Counted from the stretch's first letter, positions 1 through 10,362 are shown. The stretch: 64,000 bases of DNA from Virgibacillus sp. AGTR (GCF_016919725.2 NZ_JAJERH010000006.1:62001-126000), one strand, 5' to 3'. Notes: a model not told the origin generated them from the sequence alone. A program made the numbers and translations.

Positions 1-1188
1 ATCATCTACTAAATTTGCTTCAACACCATATAACACTTTAATTCCATTCTTTTGGCCTGCTGCATAAGCATCTGGAAAGCCTTGTACACCTGCATGATCT
101 GTAATAGCAACTGCTTTATGACCCCATTTTGCAGCTTGTCCAATCAAATTTGCTGGCGATACGACTGCATCCATCTGGCTCATTGTTGTATGAGCATGTA
201 ATTCCACTCTTTTTTCTTCATCCGGCGCATCATCCATACGAGGTGCTACTTTCACTTCCTGAATATCATTAGCCATCATGGCCAATTCATTCGTATACAT
301 GTCCGTTTGTATACTCCCTCTCGCCTTAATCCACATCCCCTTTTTAGCTGCTTCAAATTTCTCTGCATCCTCATCGCCTTTGGAAAACATTTTGATTTGA
401 AGAGAATCGGAATAGTCGGTGGCCTTGATTATCAGCAAGCTTCTACCAGAACGTAGCTTACGTATTTCGGATGAAAATATATAGCCCTGAACGGTTATTC
501 GCCGTTCCTCTTCTTGGATTTCTTCCATTCTTATCGGTTCATCCTGAATTTTATATCCAAGCATAAGTGGCTTATTATCATTTTGTCCGTTGTTCTGATC
601 CCGCTTTTCTTTTTCTTGTACGGTTTTTAGTACTAGCTGTTGATCCTCTAAAGCTTTTTGTTCCTTAAATTTCTGGAAATCAGCTTCCTCCGTCTTTACT
701 TCCATTTGCATTGCATACAACGGCAGCCCAGTTTTTTGGCAATAACTTTTAAAGGTTGTTTCAAGTCGTTTTTTCAGTGCAGTAGCTTCAGCTTCATTCC
801 TAGCTGTTAAAATGATGTTATTATTTTGAATTTGAGGAATTTGATTTTGCACCATTTCTTTATATGCTGGAGACAAATTTGTAAGTGACTGTATAAAGTG
901 CTGCCAATATTTTACTGTCGTATCCGTATCACAAGATTTTTCATTCGTAACAATAGAAATGTCTACCTCTGCAATTTGTTGGAAGCTGTTACGCAGTTTA
1001 CTTTCAAACACTTGGTATACTTCCCACGGTAGCACTTGTTCTGTATTAATATGAAAATGCCATGTTTTAGACTGTTTATACACTTCCAATTTATCTAAAT
1101 AGCTATTCTCAAAATATGGGAGATGCTCCTGAGTAATATCCAATTGTTTTAAAAGTACATCCATCTTTTCTTTTTTAGAGATATTCAT
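1..1188 (-). CDS. polC: DNA polymerase III alpha subunit, PolC type (N-terminal part)
   Basis: Replicative polymerase of low-GC Gram-positives; only the first 396 codons are inside the window, and the frame stays open to the left edge. Residues 1-180 resemble the PolC N-terminal domain. An OB-fold-like stretch lies near 230-320. The PHP domain begins near 328 with HAHTTMS at 331-337 and a TDH motif near 363, followed by GVEANLVDD at the cut. I chose the second of two close ATGs (1188): AGGAGG at 1195-1200 is 6 nt upstream of it but touches the ATG at 1194. In B. subtilis polC follows proS; here proS is missing and polC has its own likely promoter at 1261-1290. Confidence 0.96.
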   Translation of the reverse strand, partial: MNISKKEKMDVLLKQLDITQEHLPYFENSYLDKLEVYKQSKTWHFHINTEQVLPWEVYQVFESKLRNSFQQIAEVDISIVTNEKSCDTDTTVKYWQHFIQSLTNLSPAYKEMVQNQIPQIQNNNIILTARNEAEATALKKRLETTFKSYCQKTGLPLYAMQMEVKTEEADFQKFKEQKALEDQQLVLKTVQEKEKRDQNNGQNDNKPLMLGYKIQDEPIRMEEIQEEERRITVQGYIFSSEIRKLRSGRSLLIIKATDYSDSLQIKMFSKGDEDAEKFEAAKKGMWIKARGSIQTDMYTNELAMMANDIQEVKVAPRMDDAPDEEKRVELHAHTTMSQMDAVVSPANLIGQAAKWGHKAVAITDHAGVQGFPDAYAAGQKNGIKVLYGVEANLVDD

Positions 1189-1260
1189 TTTCATCCTCCT
1201 ACCCCTCACCCTTACTAGAAAGAATAACCTTCAGGAAGGGATCATTCATCTCATACATTA

Positions 1261-1290
1261 ATTATAGTGAACCATCACTGTATTGACCAA
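1261..1290 (-). promoter_or_regulatory. Candidate sigma-A promoter of polC
   Basis: On the minus strand, TTGGTC (1285-1290) and a consensus TATAAT (1261-1266) are separated by 18 bp, about 70 bp upstream of the polC ribosome-binding site. The repeat and hairpin upstream isolate polC from rseP, so a private promoter is expected. The -35 box is imperfect. Confidence 0.5.
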
Positions 1291-1311
1291 TCATTCATTT
1301 TTACATAGTGG

Positions 1312-1345
1312 AAACCCTTGCCAACACTTATTTGACAAGGGTTTT
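1312..1345 (+). terminator. Terminator-like hairpin beside repeat copy A
   Basis: AAACCCTTG (1312-1320) pairs with CAAGGGTTT (1336-1344). The T-rich tail reads on the plus strand, yet there is no plus-strand gene upstream. On the minus strand the tail is only three Ts. It may be a relic, a bidirectional terminator for rseP read-through, or part of the neighbouring repeat. The other two repeat copies also abut a terminator hairpin. Confidence 0.4.
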
Positions 1346-1351
1346 CTTGTT

Positions 1352-1535
1352 GTCTAGGAAATTATAAAATTAGCCTATGTGGGTAATTATGGGCGTGTTG
1401 AACCGCGTCCAGCTAGGCGACTTCACGAATCGCAATACGATAAGGCGTCATCGGCTCGATTCCTTTATCCTAGCTGACTCGCTCCAGTCGCTACGGGAGC
1501 TTGGACTTTTGCTCAAAATTTTTGATTACCACGGT
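1352..1535 (+). repeat. Dispersed intergenic repeat, copy A
   Basis: The left 20 bp (1352-1371) is identical to 62196-62215, and GCGTGTTGA (1393-1401) recurs at 62236-62244 and, inverted, at 41868-41876. The core is an inverted-repeat structure opening with GTCCAGCT and closing with AGCTTGGAC, so the RNA could fold into a long hairpin. CCAGTCGCTACG is shared with copy B. A 60-codon plus-strand frame here is a by-product. The element fills the gap between rseP and polC where proS normally lies. Its exact right end is unclear. Similar GTCCAGC-type repeats are known in Bacillaceae spacers, but I cannot assign a named family. Confidence 0.65.
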
Positions 1536-1540
1536 AGCCA

Positions 1541-2806
1541 CTATAGAAATAATTCCTGAATATCATTCCATGTAACAATGATCATAAGAAGCATGAGCAA
1601 AGCAAAACCGACGAAATGAAACAATCCTTCCTTTTCTGGAGAGATTGGTTTCCCTCTCACAGCTTCTATTCCTACAAATAACAGTCTCCCTCCATCTAAA
1701 GCTGGAAGTGGAACTAGATTGACGATTCCTAAGTTAATACTTAGCATGGCCGTCCACATTAAAAAGTTCATAAATCCAGTTTGAACAATTTGATCTGTTG
1801 CATCATATATACCAACAGGTCCTGATAATGTTTCAATTGGTAATTGTCCAGTAATTAGCATGGCTAAGTTAGTTACTATTAATTTTGTTGTTTCAAATGT
1901 TTGCGTAAAACCATATGTTATTGTGCCGAGAACCGATTTCTCGAACCCTTGGTATACTCCGATCTGTCCATATGAACCTTGACCTTCTTGTCCAGGCACC
2001 TCTGCTGGAACAATCGTTAATGGAACTTCTTCCCCATTACGAAGTACAACAATATCTAGTTCTTCCCCAGGGTTCTTTCTTACAATGGAAGTAAATTCCT
2101 TCCACGTTGAAACCGATTGATCTTCTATCTTGATAACCTCATCATCGCTCTTCATACCTGCTTCTTGAGCAGGGCTATCTGGTTGTATTTGCCCCATTTT
2201 TGCCTCTTCAACCGGAACTCCTTGAATAAGTCCAAGTATTAAAAAGATAACAATTGCAAGAACAAAATTCATCATAGGACCAGCAAAAAGCTGCATAGCA
2301 CGTTGACCTATCGTTTTGGAGGCAAATTGACGATCATACGGAGCGATTTGCGTTTCTCTTTCATCCATTACAAAAAATGCCTTCGGATCGACTTCGAAGC
2401 TAAGTTTTTCGTCTTGCTCATCAACCTCATAGCCTTCAATTCGTAATTTGTGATCTAAGTCCGCATGTTCTACTTCAATAATACGAGCATTTGGGTGCTT
2501 CGATTTATGATTTACAATAATCTTATTTACTTTTCCTGCATCGTTAAATTCAAGACCAACATGGTGGCCTGGTTTCAATTCGATAATTTCTGGATCCTCT
2601 CCAGCAACTCGGACATATCCACCGATTGGAAGGAGCCGTATTGTATATACAGTTTCATTTCTAGTAAAAGCAAATATTTTCGGACCAAAGCCGATCGCGA
2701 ATTCTCTAGCGAGCATACCTGCGCGTTTTGCAAAAATTAAATGGCCCCATTCATGGATAAACACGAGTAAGCCAAACATGAATATAAAAGCGATAACTGT
2801 GTTCAA
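1541..2806 (-). CDS. rseP: Site-2 intramembrane zinc metalloprotease RseP/RasP
   Basis: Membrane protease of the S2P family. In B. subtilis RasP finishes the cleavage of anti-sigma factor RsiW and degrades FtsL. The zinc motif HEWGH is at residues 18-22 in the first membrane segment. A PDZ domain lies in the middle (PDSPAQEAGMKSDD region), and the second metal-binding motif LPALDGGR is near the C-terminus, followed by two hydrophobic segments. About 421 residues, normal for the family. A TTG at 2806 is preferred because AAGG sits 7 nt upstream; a GTG at 2815 overlaps that site. In B. subtilis dxr precedes and proS follows; neither is here. Confidence 0.95.
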   Translation of the reverse strand: MNTVIAFIFMFGLLVFIHEWGHLIFAKRAGMLAREFAIGFGPKIFAFTRNETVYTIRLLPIGGYVRVAGEDPEIIELKPGHHVGLEFNDAGKVNKIIVNHKSKHPNARIIEVEHADLDHKLRIEGYEVDEQDEKLSFEVDPKAFFVMDERETQIAPYDRQFASKTIGQRAMQLFAGPMMNFVLAIVIFLILGLIQGVPVEEAKMGQIQPDSPAQEAGMKSDDEVIKIEDQSVSTWKEFTSIVRKNPGEELDIVVLRNGEEVPLTIVPAEVPGQEGQGSYGQIGVYQGFEKSVLGTITYGFTQTFETTKLIVTNLAMLITGQLPIETLSGPVGIYDATDQIVQTGFMNFLMWTAMLSINLGIVNLVPLPALDGGRLLFVGIEAVRGKPISPEKEGLFHFVGFALLMLLMIIVTWNDIQELFL

Positions 2807-2912
2807 AGAAAGCACCTTCCTTTAGAGGATAAATTAATAACCTTTTATCTGTGAATTCTTACCTATACTAGTATATTATAGACATCCTACAAATATTTAT
2901 TGCCTGCATTGT

Positions 2913-3719
2913 TTAGTTAAAAAAACCAACCAAATGTAATATAGGCATTACAAACAATAAACTATCAAACCGGTCTAATATACCTCCATGTCCTGGTAAT
3001 ACATTTCCTGAATCTTTTACTTCATAGTGACGTTTAAATGCGGACTCGACTAAGTCACCAATTTGACCAAAAATAGATGCCAATAGAGATACACTAATAA
3101 TTGCTAGAAATGAATCTTCTATTGGATGAATAGCCTGAAAGATCACGCCAACAACAATTGCTAAAAAAACGCCTCCTAGCGCACCCTCAACCGTCTTATT
3201 CGGACTGATTTTTGGCCAAAGCTTCCGTTTACCGAATGCTCGTCCAAAAAAATATGCACCTGTATCTGTTGCCCAAATAATAAGAAATACGTAAAGTATC
3301 GTTGCTAATGCGTCGGTGCTTTCAGGTCCAACTCGCGCTTCAATTAAATAATAAAATCCCATTCCTACATAAATAGCTGATAAAAGCACTACTCCAGCAT
3401 GATCAAAAGTAAACTTGTTCTTAACGAGTACCGTATACGATAATAAGAGTAGTACCATTAGCATAATGACTTCTGACTTTGTAAACCAAGCTAAAGGAGT
3501 TAAATCTGTATTACTCTCTTGCATCAAAATTAACCACACTAATCCAATTCCTAAGATGGATGGAATGGAATACTTGGAAATTTTACCCATTCTTATCAAT
3601 TCAACAAAGCCAATTGTGGCCATTGCATAAACCAAAAGTTGAAAAGGCATCCCTCCGATAATGACAAAGGGCACAAATATAATTAGCGCAATAATGGCTG
3701 TAATAATTCTTTGTTTCAT
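2913..3719 (-). CDS. cdsA: Phosphatidate cytidylyltransferase
   Basis: Makes CDP-diacylglycerol from phosphatidate and CTP at the membrane, the branch point of phospholipid synthesis. 268 residues, largely hydrophobic with about eight membrane segments. The CDS signature is near the C-terminus: SAFKRHYEVKDSG followed by LPGHGGILDRFDS, containing the conserved Lys-Asp and His-Gly-Gly...Asp-Arg...Asp residues. The ATG is preceded by GAGG at 7 nt. It follows uppS by 14 bp, the usual order. The next gene should be dxr, but a 106-bp spacer leads straight to rseP. Confidence 0.96.
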   Translation of the reverse strand: MKQRIITAIIALIIFVPFVIIGGMPFQLLVYAMATIGFVELIRMGKISKYSIPSILGIGLVWLILMQESNTDLTPLAWFTKSEVIMLMVLLLLSYTVLVKNKFTFDHAGVVLLSAIYVGMGFYYLIEARVGPESTDALATILYVFLIIWATDTGAYFFGRAFGKRKLWPKISPNKTVEGALGGVFLAIVVGVIFQAIHPIEDSFLAIISVSLLASIFGQIGDLVESAFKRHYEVKDSGNVLPGHGGILDRFDSLLFVMPILHLVGFFN

Positions 3720-3733
3720 CGCAATTCCTCACC

Positions 3734-4504
3734 TTAAATTCCGCCATAGCGTCGTTGACGTTGCTGATACTCTTGAATAGCTTCTTGAAATACTTCTTCC
3801 GAAAAATCTGGCCAAAGGACATCGGTAAACCAGAATTCGGTATAGGCTAACTGCCATAAAAGAAAGTTACTTAGTCGTTGTTCGCCACTTGTACGAATTA
3901 ATAAATCCGGATCACTTAATCCCTGCGTATATAGATATTTAGAGAAGATTTGTTCATCCAATGAATCAATGCTTAGTTTGGAACCATCAATATCTGTCAT
4001 AATCTGTTTTATCGCTTGCATTATTTCATCTCTACTTCCATAGTTTAAAGCAAAATTAAGCAATAATCCATCATTACCCTTTGTTTTATCAATAGCGTAT
4101 TGAACAGCTTTTTTCGTATGCGTAGGCAAAGATTCAAAATCTCCAATTGTTTGAATTCGAACATTTTTCTCCATTAACTCTGGTAAATGAATATGTAGGA
4201 ATTCTTTCGGCAACTTCATCAAATATTCTATTTCAGGCTTAGGTCTTTTCCAATTTTCAGTTGAAAAAGCATAAAGGGTTAGTACTTTTATGTTCGACTT
4301 ATAAGCAGCTCGCACTACTTTTACTACTGAATTAACCCCTTCCTTATGACCTGCAATTCTTGGTAGGGCACGTTTCTTAGCCCATCTTCCATTTCCATCC
4401 ATTATTATGGCTACATGATTGGGGATGTTCTCGGTCTCCATCTCCATTTGTTTATCGTTCGATGTCTTTTGTTTATTTTTTATAAAAGGAAGTCTAATTG
4501 ACAT
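3734..4504 (-). CDS. uppS: Undecaprenyl diphosphate synthase (cis-prenyltransferase)
   Basis: Extends farnesyl diphosphate with isopentenyl units to C55, the lipid carrier for peptidoglycan and teichoic acid. 256 residues. The catalytic loop MDGNGRW is at 35-41 (Asp36), and the later RTSGEQRLSNFLLWQ and ELWFTD-like motifs of the Z-type prenyltransferases are present (here TEFWFTDVLWPDF). GGAGG lies 5-8 nt before the ATG. It needs isoprenoid precursors, so the absence of dxr two genes downstream matters for interpretation. A terminator and about 150 bp separate it from frr. Confidence 0.97.
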   Translation of the reverse strand: MSIRLPFIKNKQKTSNDKQMEMETENIPNHVAIIMDGNGRWAKKRALPRIAGHKEGVNSVVKVVRAAYKSNIKVLTLYAFSTENWKRPKPEIEYLMKLPKEFLHIHLPELMEKNVRIQTIGDFESLPTHTKKAVQYAIDKTKGNDGLLLNFALNYGSRDEIMQAIKQIMTDIDGSKLSIDSLDEQIFSKYLYTQGLSDPDLLIRTSGEQRLSNFLLWQLAYTEFWFTDVLWPDFSEEVFQEAIQEYQQRQRRYGGI

Positions 4505-4661
4505 TTTTTGTCCTCCGAATGCTGTTGATTATCCATATCATGATTCTACAACTATCATCTATATGTAAACCGCATTGATTATATGCCAGTCCATTCTGGA
4601 TAAATCATCATTATATCACCAAATCATTTTATATTATAACGATTTTGGCATAAGAATACAA

Positions 4662-4685
4662 AAGCCCCCTTAAACAAGAGGGCTT
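4662..4685 (-). terminator. Intrinsic terminator after frr
   Basis: Minus-strand hairpin of two 10-nt arms, AAGCCCTCTT and AAGGGGGCTT, with one mismatch and a 4-nt loop, followed by TTTTG. It lies 28 bp past the frr stop codon and ends the rpsB-to-frr group. About 150 bp of AT-rich DNA with several TATAAT-like boxes then precede uppS, but no clearly paired -35 was found. Confidence 0.8.
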
Positions 4686-4712
4686 ATACATCTTATTTTA
4701 CACGGTATTAGA

Positions 4713-5261
4713 CTAAACTTCCATAATTTCTTTTTCTTTATCTTTAGCAAGTTGATCTATTTTTGCAATATGATTATCGGTTACCTTTTGAACTTCATCT
4801 TGGGCACCTCGTAATTCATCCTCAGGCAGACTATCGTCTTTTTTCAATTGATCATTGGCTTCACGACGAATATTTCTTACTTGCACACGAGATTCCTCCG
4901 CGTATTTTCCAACTACTTTCACTAAATCTTTTCTGCGTTCCTCAGTTAGTGTTGGGATATTAATGCGAATCACATTCCCATCACTAGAAGGTGATAATCC
5001 TAAATCGGCTTTTTGAATTGCTTTTTCTACATCGGAGATGGCGGATTTATCATACGGTGTAATAACCAATAAACGTGCCTCAGGTGCCGTTACGGAAGCT
5101 AACTGATTTAACGGTGTAGATGTACCATAATAATCAACATATACACTATCTAACAAATTAGGGTTTGCTCTACCTGCTCGAACAGTTGCTAAATTTTTCG
5201 AGAATGCTTGAACTGCTTGCTCCATTTTTTCTTTCATTTGTTTCATAATACCTTCAGACAT
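4713..5261 (-). CDS. frr: Ribosome recycling factor
   Basis: Splits post-termination ribosomes together with EF-G. 182 residues, about three shorter than the B. subtilis protein because the hinge loop before PEDELRG is shorter. Recognised by the N-terminal helix with [15 protein letters not shown], the [13 protein letters not shown] segment, and the C-terminal helix ending [10 protein letters not shown]. The start codon lies 2 bp after the pyrH stop, with GGGGG-type binding sequence overlapping the end of pyrH, so translation is probably coupled. Confidence 0.97.
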   Translation of the reverse strand: MSEGIMKQMKEKMEQAVQAFSKNLATVRAGRANPNLLDSVYVDYYGTSTPLNQLASVTAPEARLLVITPYDKSAISDVEKAIQKADLGLSPSSDGNVIRINIPTLTEERRKDLVKVVGKYAEESRVQVRNIRREANDQLKKDDSLPEDELRGAQDEVQKVTDNHIAKIDQLAKDKEKEIMEV

Positions 5262-5263
5262 CT

Positions 5264-6972
<1,709 letters not shown>

Positions 6973-7014
6973 AAAAATCCTCCTTTGGATAATCAATGTA
7001 GTATCTCGTTCTTT

Positions 7015-7051
7015 AAAAAAGGTGATAAAAGGCTCTTATCCTCTTATCACC
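7015..7051 (-). terminator. Terminator or attenuator between rpsB and tsf
   Basis: GGTGATAA (7044-7051) pairs with TTATCACC (7021-7028) on the minus strand and is followed at once by TTTTTT, the classic intrinsic-terminator form. It sits 16 bp past the rpsB stop. No separate tsf promoter was found, so partial read-through is likely. Confidence 0.75.
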
Positions 7052-7067
7052 CTCACCTTTCAATTGA

Positions 7068-7814
7068 TTACTCTTGTTCTGTTTCAGAATCGGTTGCTTC
7101 CTGTTGCTCTTCTTGCACTTCTTCTGTTTCTTCCCCTTGTTTCACCTCTAAAATAGCATCTGCCATTTTTGAAGTCAAAAGTTTCACCGCACGAATAGCA
7201 TCATCGTTTGCAGGAATTACATAATCAATTTCATCAGGGTCACAGTTTGTATCCACAATTCCGATAATCGGAATATTTAATTTATGCGCCTCTGCAATCG
7301 CAATTCGTTCTTTACGTGGATCAATGACAAACAATGCATCAGGTAGTTTATTCATTTCTTTAATTCCACCAAGGAATTTAACTAGGCGATCTTTTTCTTT
7401 TAATAAGTTAACAACTTCTTTTTTAGGTAACACTTCAAATGTGCCATCTTCTTCCATACGTTCGATATCTTTCAAACGATTGATACGTTTACGAATTGTT
7501 TGGAAGTTAGTAAGTGTACCACCTAACCAACGTTGGTTTACATAGTACATACCAGAACGAGTTGCCTCATCACGCACAGAGTCTTGTGCTTGTTTTTTTG
7601 TACCTACGAAAAGGATTGTACCACCATCAGCTACAACATCCTTTACATAATTGTACGCTTCATCAACCTTCTTCACTGTTTTTTGAAGATCAATGATATA
7701 AATTCCGTTACGCTCTGTAAAGATGTATTTTTTCATCTTTGGATTCCAGCGACGGGTCTGATGTCCAAAATGTACACCAGCTTCAAGTAATTGCTTCATT
7801 GAAATTGCTGACAT
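7068..7814 (-). CDS. rpsB: 30S ribosomal protein S2
   Basis: 248 residues. The S2 signature is seen in [31 protein letters not shown] and [20 protein letters not shown]; the C-terminal 30 residues are an acidic Glu/Gln-rich tail as in related bacilli. AGGAGG is 6 nt before the ATG. Separated from the end of the flagellar operon (swrB) by 222 bp that hold a good promoter and a structured leader. Confidence 0.98.
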   Translation of the reverse strand: MSAISMKQLLEAGVHFGHQTRRWNPKMKKYIFTERNGIYIIDLQKTVKKVDEAYNYVKDVVADGGTILFVGTKKQAQDSVRDEATRSGMYYVNQRWLGGTLTNFQTIRKRINRLKDIERMEEDGTFEVLPKKEVVNLLKEKDRLVKFLGGIKEMNKLPDALFVIDPRKERIAIAEAHKLNIPIIGIVDTNCDPDEIDYVIPANDDAIRAVKLLTSKMADAILEVKQGEETEEVQEEQQEATDSETEQE

Positions 7815-7996
7815 TAAAAATTCCTCCTAAATGGTTTTTTTCCTCCGTTTAGATCATTTTTGCAAACAGACCATTTACATGGCACCACATTTACAAATCA
7901 CTAAACGTGTGTATTTATTACTTGCTCAACCTACGAAGAACATAGTATTCACACCAAAAAATAATATATCATAAGCATGAAGACTTATCAAGTCAA
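7815..7996 (-). promoter_or_regulatory. rpsB promoter and probable S2 autoregulatory leader
   Basis: TTGACT (7991-7996) and TATGAT (7968-7973) are spaced 17 bp, a good sigma-A promoter. The resulting 5' leader is about 145 nt. In it CGTTTAG can pair with CTAAACG, and AAATGGT with ACCATTT, near the ribosome-binding site. Ribosomal protein genes in Firmicutes often carry such feedback leaders; that S2 binds here is inference. Confidence 0.55.
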
Positions 7997-8036
7997 ACAT
8001 ATGAATTTTTTCGTATTTATGTGCATAAAATTAATG

Positions 8037-8486
8037 CTATGCATGCTTACCAGCCATTTTGATAATCAATTCAGCCTCCGTCTTTCCACAATTTAATTGC
8101 CGAGCAATTTCTGTAATAGATAACCCTTTGCTATACAGATGTAATATCCTTGCTTGTAAAGAGGCTTCTACTTGATCATCCTCGTGAACCTCTGGCTCGT
8201 ATTCGGAATGAGCTTGCTGTATTTCTCCAGCCCTTTTAGAATCCTGTGTGGCAGAAGCCTCAGATACCTCTTTGGACTTTCTATCTCTATGTGTAGTTAA
8301 CTGATTTATCAATCTGTCATTTTCCTCTTTCAATTCTTCTAGATAGTTGTCGAGGAGAGAATTTATTTCTTCAGAACTTATTTGGTTTGGCTGATTTGGC
8401 TGCCTTACCTGTTTTAATAATTGATAAATAGCAGCAAAGGCAATAATATGTAACAAAAAGCTGATAATTAATAAAAACGATGTCAT
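8037..8486 (-). CDS. swrB: SwrB/YlxL-type flagellar export activator
   Basis: 149 residues: one N-terminal membrane segment (about 3-24), a polar coiled-coil linker, and a C-terminal helix-turn-helix-like region (RILHLYSKGLSITEIARQLNCGKTEAELII). This matches the SwrB layout. In B. subtilis SwrB sits last in the fla/che operon and activates the flagellar type III secretion core. Sequence similarity in the linker is low, so the call rests on architecture and on its position as last gene before rpsB. GAGGG lies upstream of the ATG. Confidence 0.75.
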   Translation of the reverse strand: MTSFLLIISFLLHIIAFAAIYQLLKQVRQPNQPNQISSEEINSLLDNYLEELKEENDRLINQLTTHRDRKSKEVSEASATQDSKRAGEIQQAHSEYEPEVHEDDQVEASLQARILHLYSKGLSITEIARQLNCGKTEAELIIKMAGKHA

Positions 8487-8498
8487 TGAATCCCTCTT

Positions 8499-8807
8499 TT
8501 ATCCATTAAAATCTACACGTTTTCCTAAATAAGGATGACGCCATTCTTTTCGTTCTCGCTCTTTTTCTTCATCTTTTGCTTGAATAGAAGCGTTCAATCT
8601 TTTTTGATCTTGTTGCTGTTTCCATTTTAATTGCTGAAGATCCTTTGACCCCATTACTCGTTTCCGTTTTAGCTCTTCTTGTTGTAGCTGTGTTTGGGCA
8701 AGTGATGTTTGGAAATTCTCATTTTGTTTTAGCATTTGCTCTTGCATTTTACCTGCATCCTGAGAACGAGGAATAGCAACTTGTAATTCTATCGATTTCC
8801 AACCCAT
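8499..8807 (-). CDS. Small coiled-coil protein of the flagellar operon, function unknown
   Basis: 102 residues, soluble, very rich in Gln, Lys and Glu; about residues 20-85 look like one long charged coiled coil, between WKSIELQVAIPRSQDAG and HPYLGKRVDFNG. It is a real gene: AAGGGGTG lies 8 nt before the ATG, and it is tightly packed between the FapA-like gene (20 bp) and swrB (12 bp). It is not part of the B. subtilis operon. A role as a partner of the FapA-like protein or SwrB is inference from position only. Confidence 0.75.
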   Translation of the reverse strand: MGWKSIELQVAIPRSQDAGKMQEQMLKQNENFQTSLAQTQLQQEELKRKRVMGSKDLQQLKWKQQQDQKRLNASIQAKDEEKERERKEWRHPYLGKRVDFNG

Positions 8808-8827
8808 AAAATCTACACCCCTTACGG

Positions 8828-10201
8828 CTATTCGAATAATGGATAAATAACAATCTCATTATCTACTAAATGCATTTTCACAAAATGTTGATTGTCTTTG
8901 ATAATTCGTCGATATTTTCCAAATGCAACGATTACATTCGAAAAAATATAATTTCTTACAATTAATTCTGCATAATGTTCACTACCTATACTGGAGTTGA
9001 GTTTATCAAGTTGCAATGTTACTTCTTCAAGTTGTTCATTCGTTTTGTTCCATGAATTCTTTTGACGAAGTAGGGTGATGCGGAGCTTTGGATTTTGCTC
9101 AATATCTCTTTGCTTTATTTTTTCGCCTAATATTCTTAATTTCGACAGCGTATCTTCTAATTCCTTTTTTTTCTCTTGTAACTGCCTTTCCTTCGTTTCA
9201 ATGGATTTATCTACACCGAATATAATCTCTGTTTCCGTGCTAAGACGATTACCAATGTCCTTTGCTTCTATCGATTTACCTGCAGAAAGGGCACCTCCTA
9301 TAATGTTCCCTTTTTGACAGAAAACATGACCCTTGACCGTACAGTTACTATGTAGAATGGAGTTTTCTACATATAAATCTTGTCCAGCAACAGCGATGCC
9401 TTGATTAATATAGCCAATTTTAATGGATTCGTCCGCTCTTATAGTTCCTTTTGCTTGGCCAGCCAAGCCCTCTGATACATAAACAGAACCTCCAGCAATC
9501 ACCGTAGCCGCCTCAACCATACCAAATATTTTAACATCACCTTTTGCCTTGACTGTATATCCAGTGGGAACATCTCCATGAATAATAATGGTTCCTACAA
9601 AATCAAGATTTCCATTTTTCATGGATAATGTTTCTTCTACTTCAAATACAGGCTGAATTTGGATCCACTTGTCGACCTTACTTAATTGCCCCTCAGATGC
9701 AGCATAAAAGGATTGATCTTCCTCCCGATATACAACATTTTTCCCGGCCTTTACAACCGCTGGTCTTCCAGGTCGAGCGGCAATTTTTGTACCATCAATC
9801 GTATACCCACATTCACCTTCGGATGGGTCATACAGCTCTGCAATTTTTTCCCCTTTTCTCACAGTAGGAATCCGCATAACATCCCTGAAATTCCAATTAC
9901 GATCACGAACGATATCTGTTGTAAAATCAGAGATATATTGCAAAACCCCATCTTTACCATGTTTCACTTGCTTCCCTTTTGCAACCGTTATTGGAAAGGT
10001 TATTTCCGACAAATTACTAGAAAGTTGAGATATTGATTCCTCCATGACTCCATATAAAATTCGATGATCTCGTAAGAATTGACGAATTTCCTCATCCGAA
10101 ATACTACTAATTTCTCTCTCTATTTGTTCTTTCGTATCTAACTGTGCGACCATCTTATCCTTAGAAATAGTTACTTGAAAGATATCATCTAATTGACCCA
10201 C
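8828..10201 (-). CDS. FapA-like (DUF342) protein, polymer-forming beta-helix
   Basis: 457 residues. The middle (about 120-330) has repeated Gly-rich turns such as VGTIIIHGDVPTGYTVKAKG, IFGMVEAATVIAGGSVYVSE and CTVKGHVFCQKGNIIGGALS, typical of the DUF342/FapA right-handed beta-helix. A coiled coil (about 335-400) and a small C-terminal domain follow. In B. subtilis this slot between sigD and swrB is empty. In gamma-proteobacteria FapA-like proteins control polar localisation and motility, so a role in flagellar placement is possible but inferred. Start is a GTG with GGAGG upstream. Confidence 0.85.
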   Translation of the reverse strand: MGQLDDIFQVTISKDKMVAQLDTKEQIEREISSISDEEIRQFLRDHRILYGVMEESISQLSSNLSEITFPITVAKGKQVKHGKDGVLQYISDFTTDIVRDRNWNFRDVMRIPTVRKGEKIAELYDPSEGECGYTIDGTKIAARPGRPAVVKAGKNVVYREEDQSFYAASEGQLSKVDKWIQIQPVFEVEETLSMKNGNLDFVGTIIIHGDVPTGYTVKAKGDVKIFGMVEAATVIAGGSVYVSEGLAGQAKGTIRADESIKIGYINQGIAVAGQDLYVENSILHSNCTVKGHVFCQKGNIIGGALSAGKSIEAKDIGNRLSTETEIIFGVDKSIETKERQLQEKKKELEDTLSKLRILGEKIKQRDIEQNPKLRITLLRQKNSWNKTNEQLEEVTLQLDKLNSSIGSEHYAELIVRNYIFSNVIVAFGKYRRIIKDNQHFVKMHLVDNEIVIYPLFE

Positions 10202-10336
10202 TTGTATTTCCTCCTTTTACTTCCACATCATCCCGTTATATGGATTTTAAAAAGTGAGGAGAAAAGATATATCGAATGATTGCTAATGTTGTATTCCATT
10301 CATTATGCATTTTGCTTACTTCAATTGTAATAGCAG

Positions 10337-10362
10337 TTATCAAAGCAATTGATATTCTTTTA
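10337..10362 (-). promoter_or_regulatory. Possible sigma-D promoter upstream of the FapA-like gene
   Basis: The 202-bp spacer between sigD and the FapA-like gene is long for this operon. On the minus strand TAAA (10359-10362) and TTTGATAA (10337-10344; consensus GCCGATAA) are 14 bp apart, the sigma-D layout. The -10 match is only partial, so this is tentative. Confidence 0.25.

Noticed and set aside
1201-1345. T-box leader left over from proS
   Set aside because: The hairpin lacks a recognisable T-box bulge sequence and specifier loop, and faces the wrong way.
1377-1559. 60-codon plus-strand frame
   Set aside because: Lies entirely in repeat copy A and the rseP 3' end, has no ribosome-binding site and no family resemblance.
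9686-10036. 116-codon plus-strand frame
   Set aside because: Antisense shadow of the FapA-like gene.
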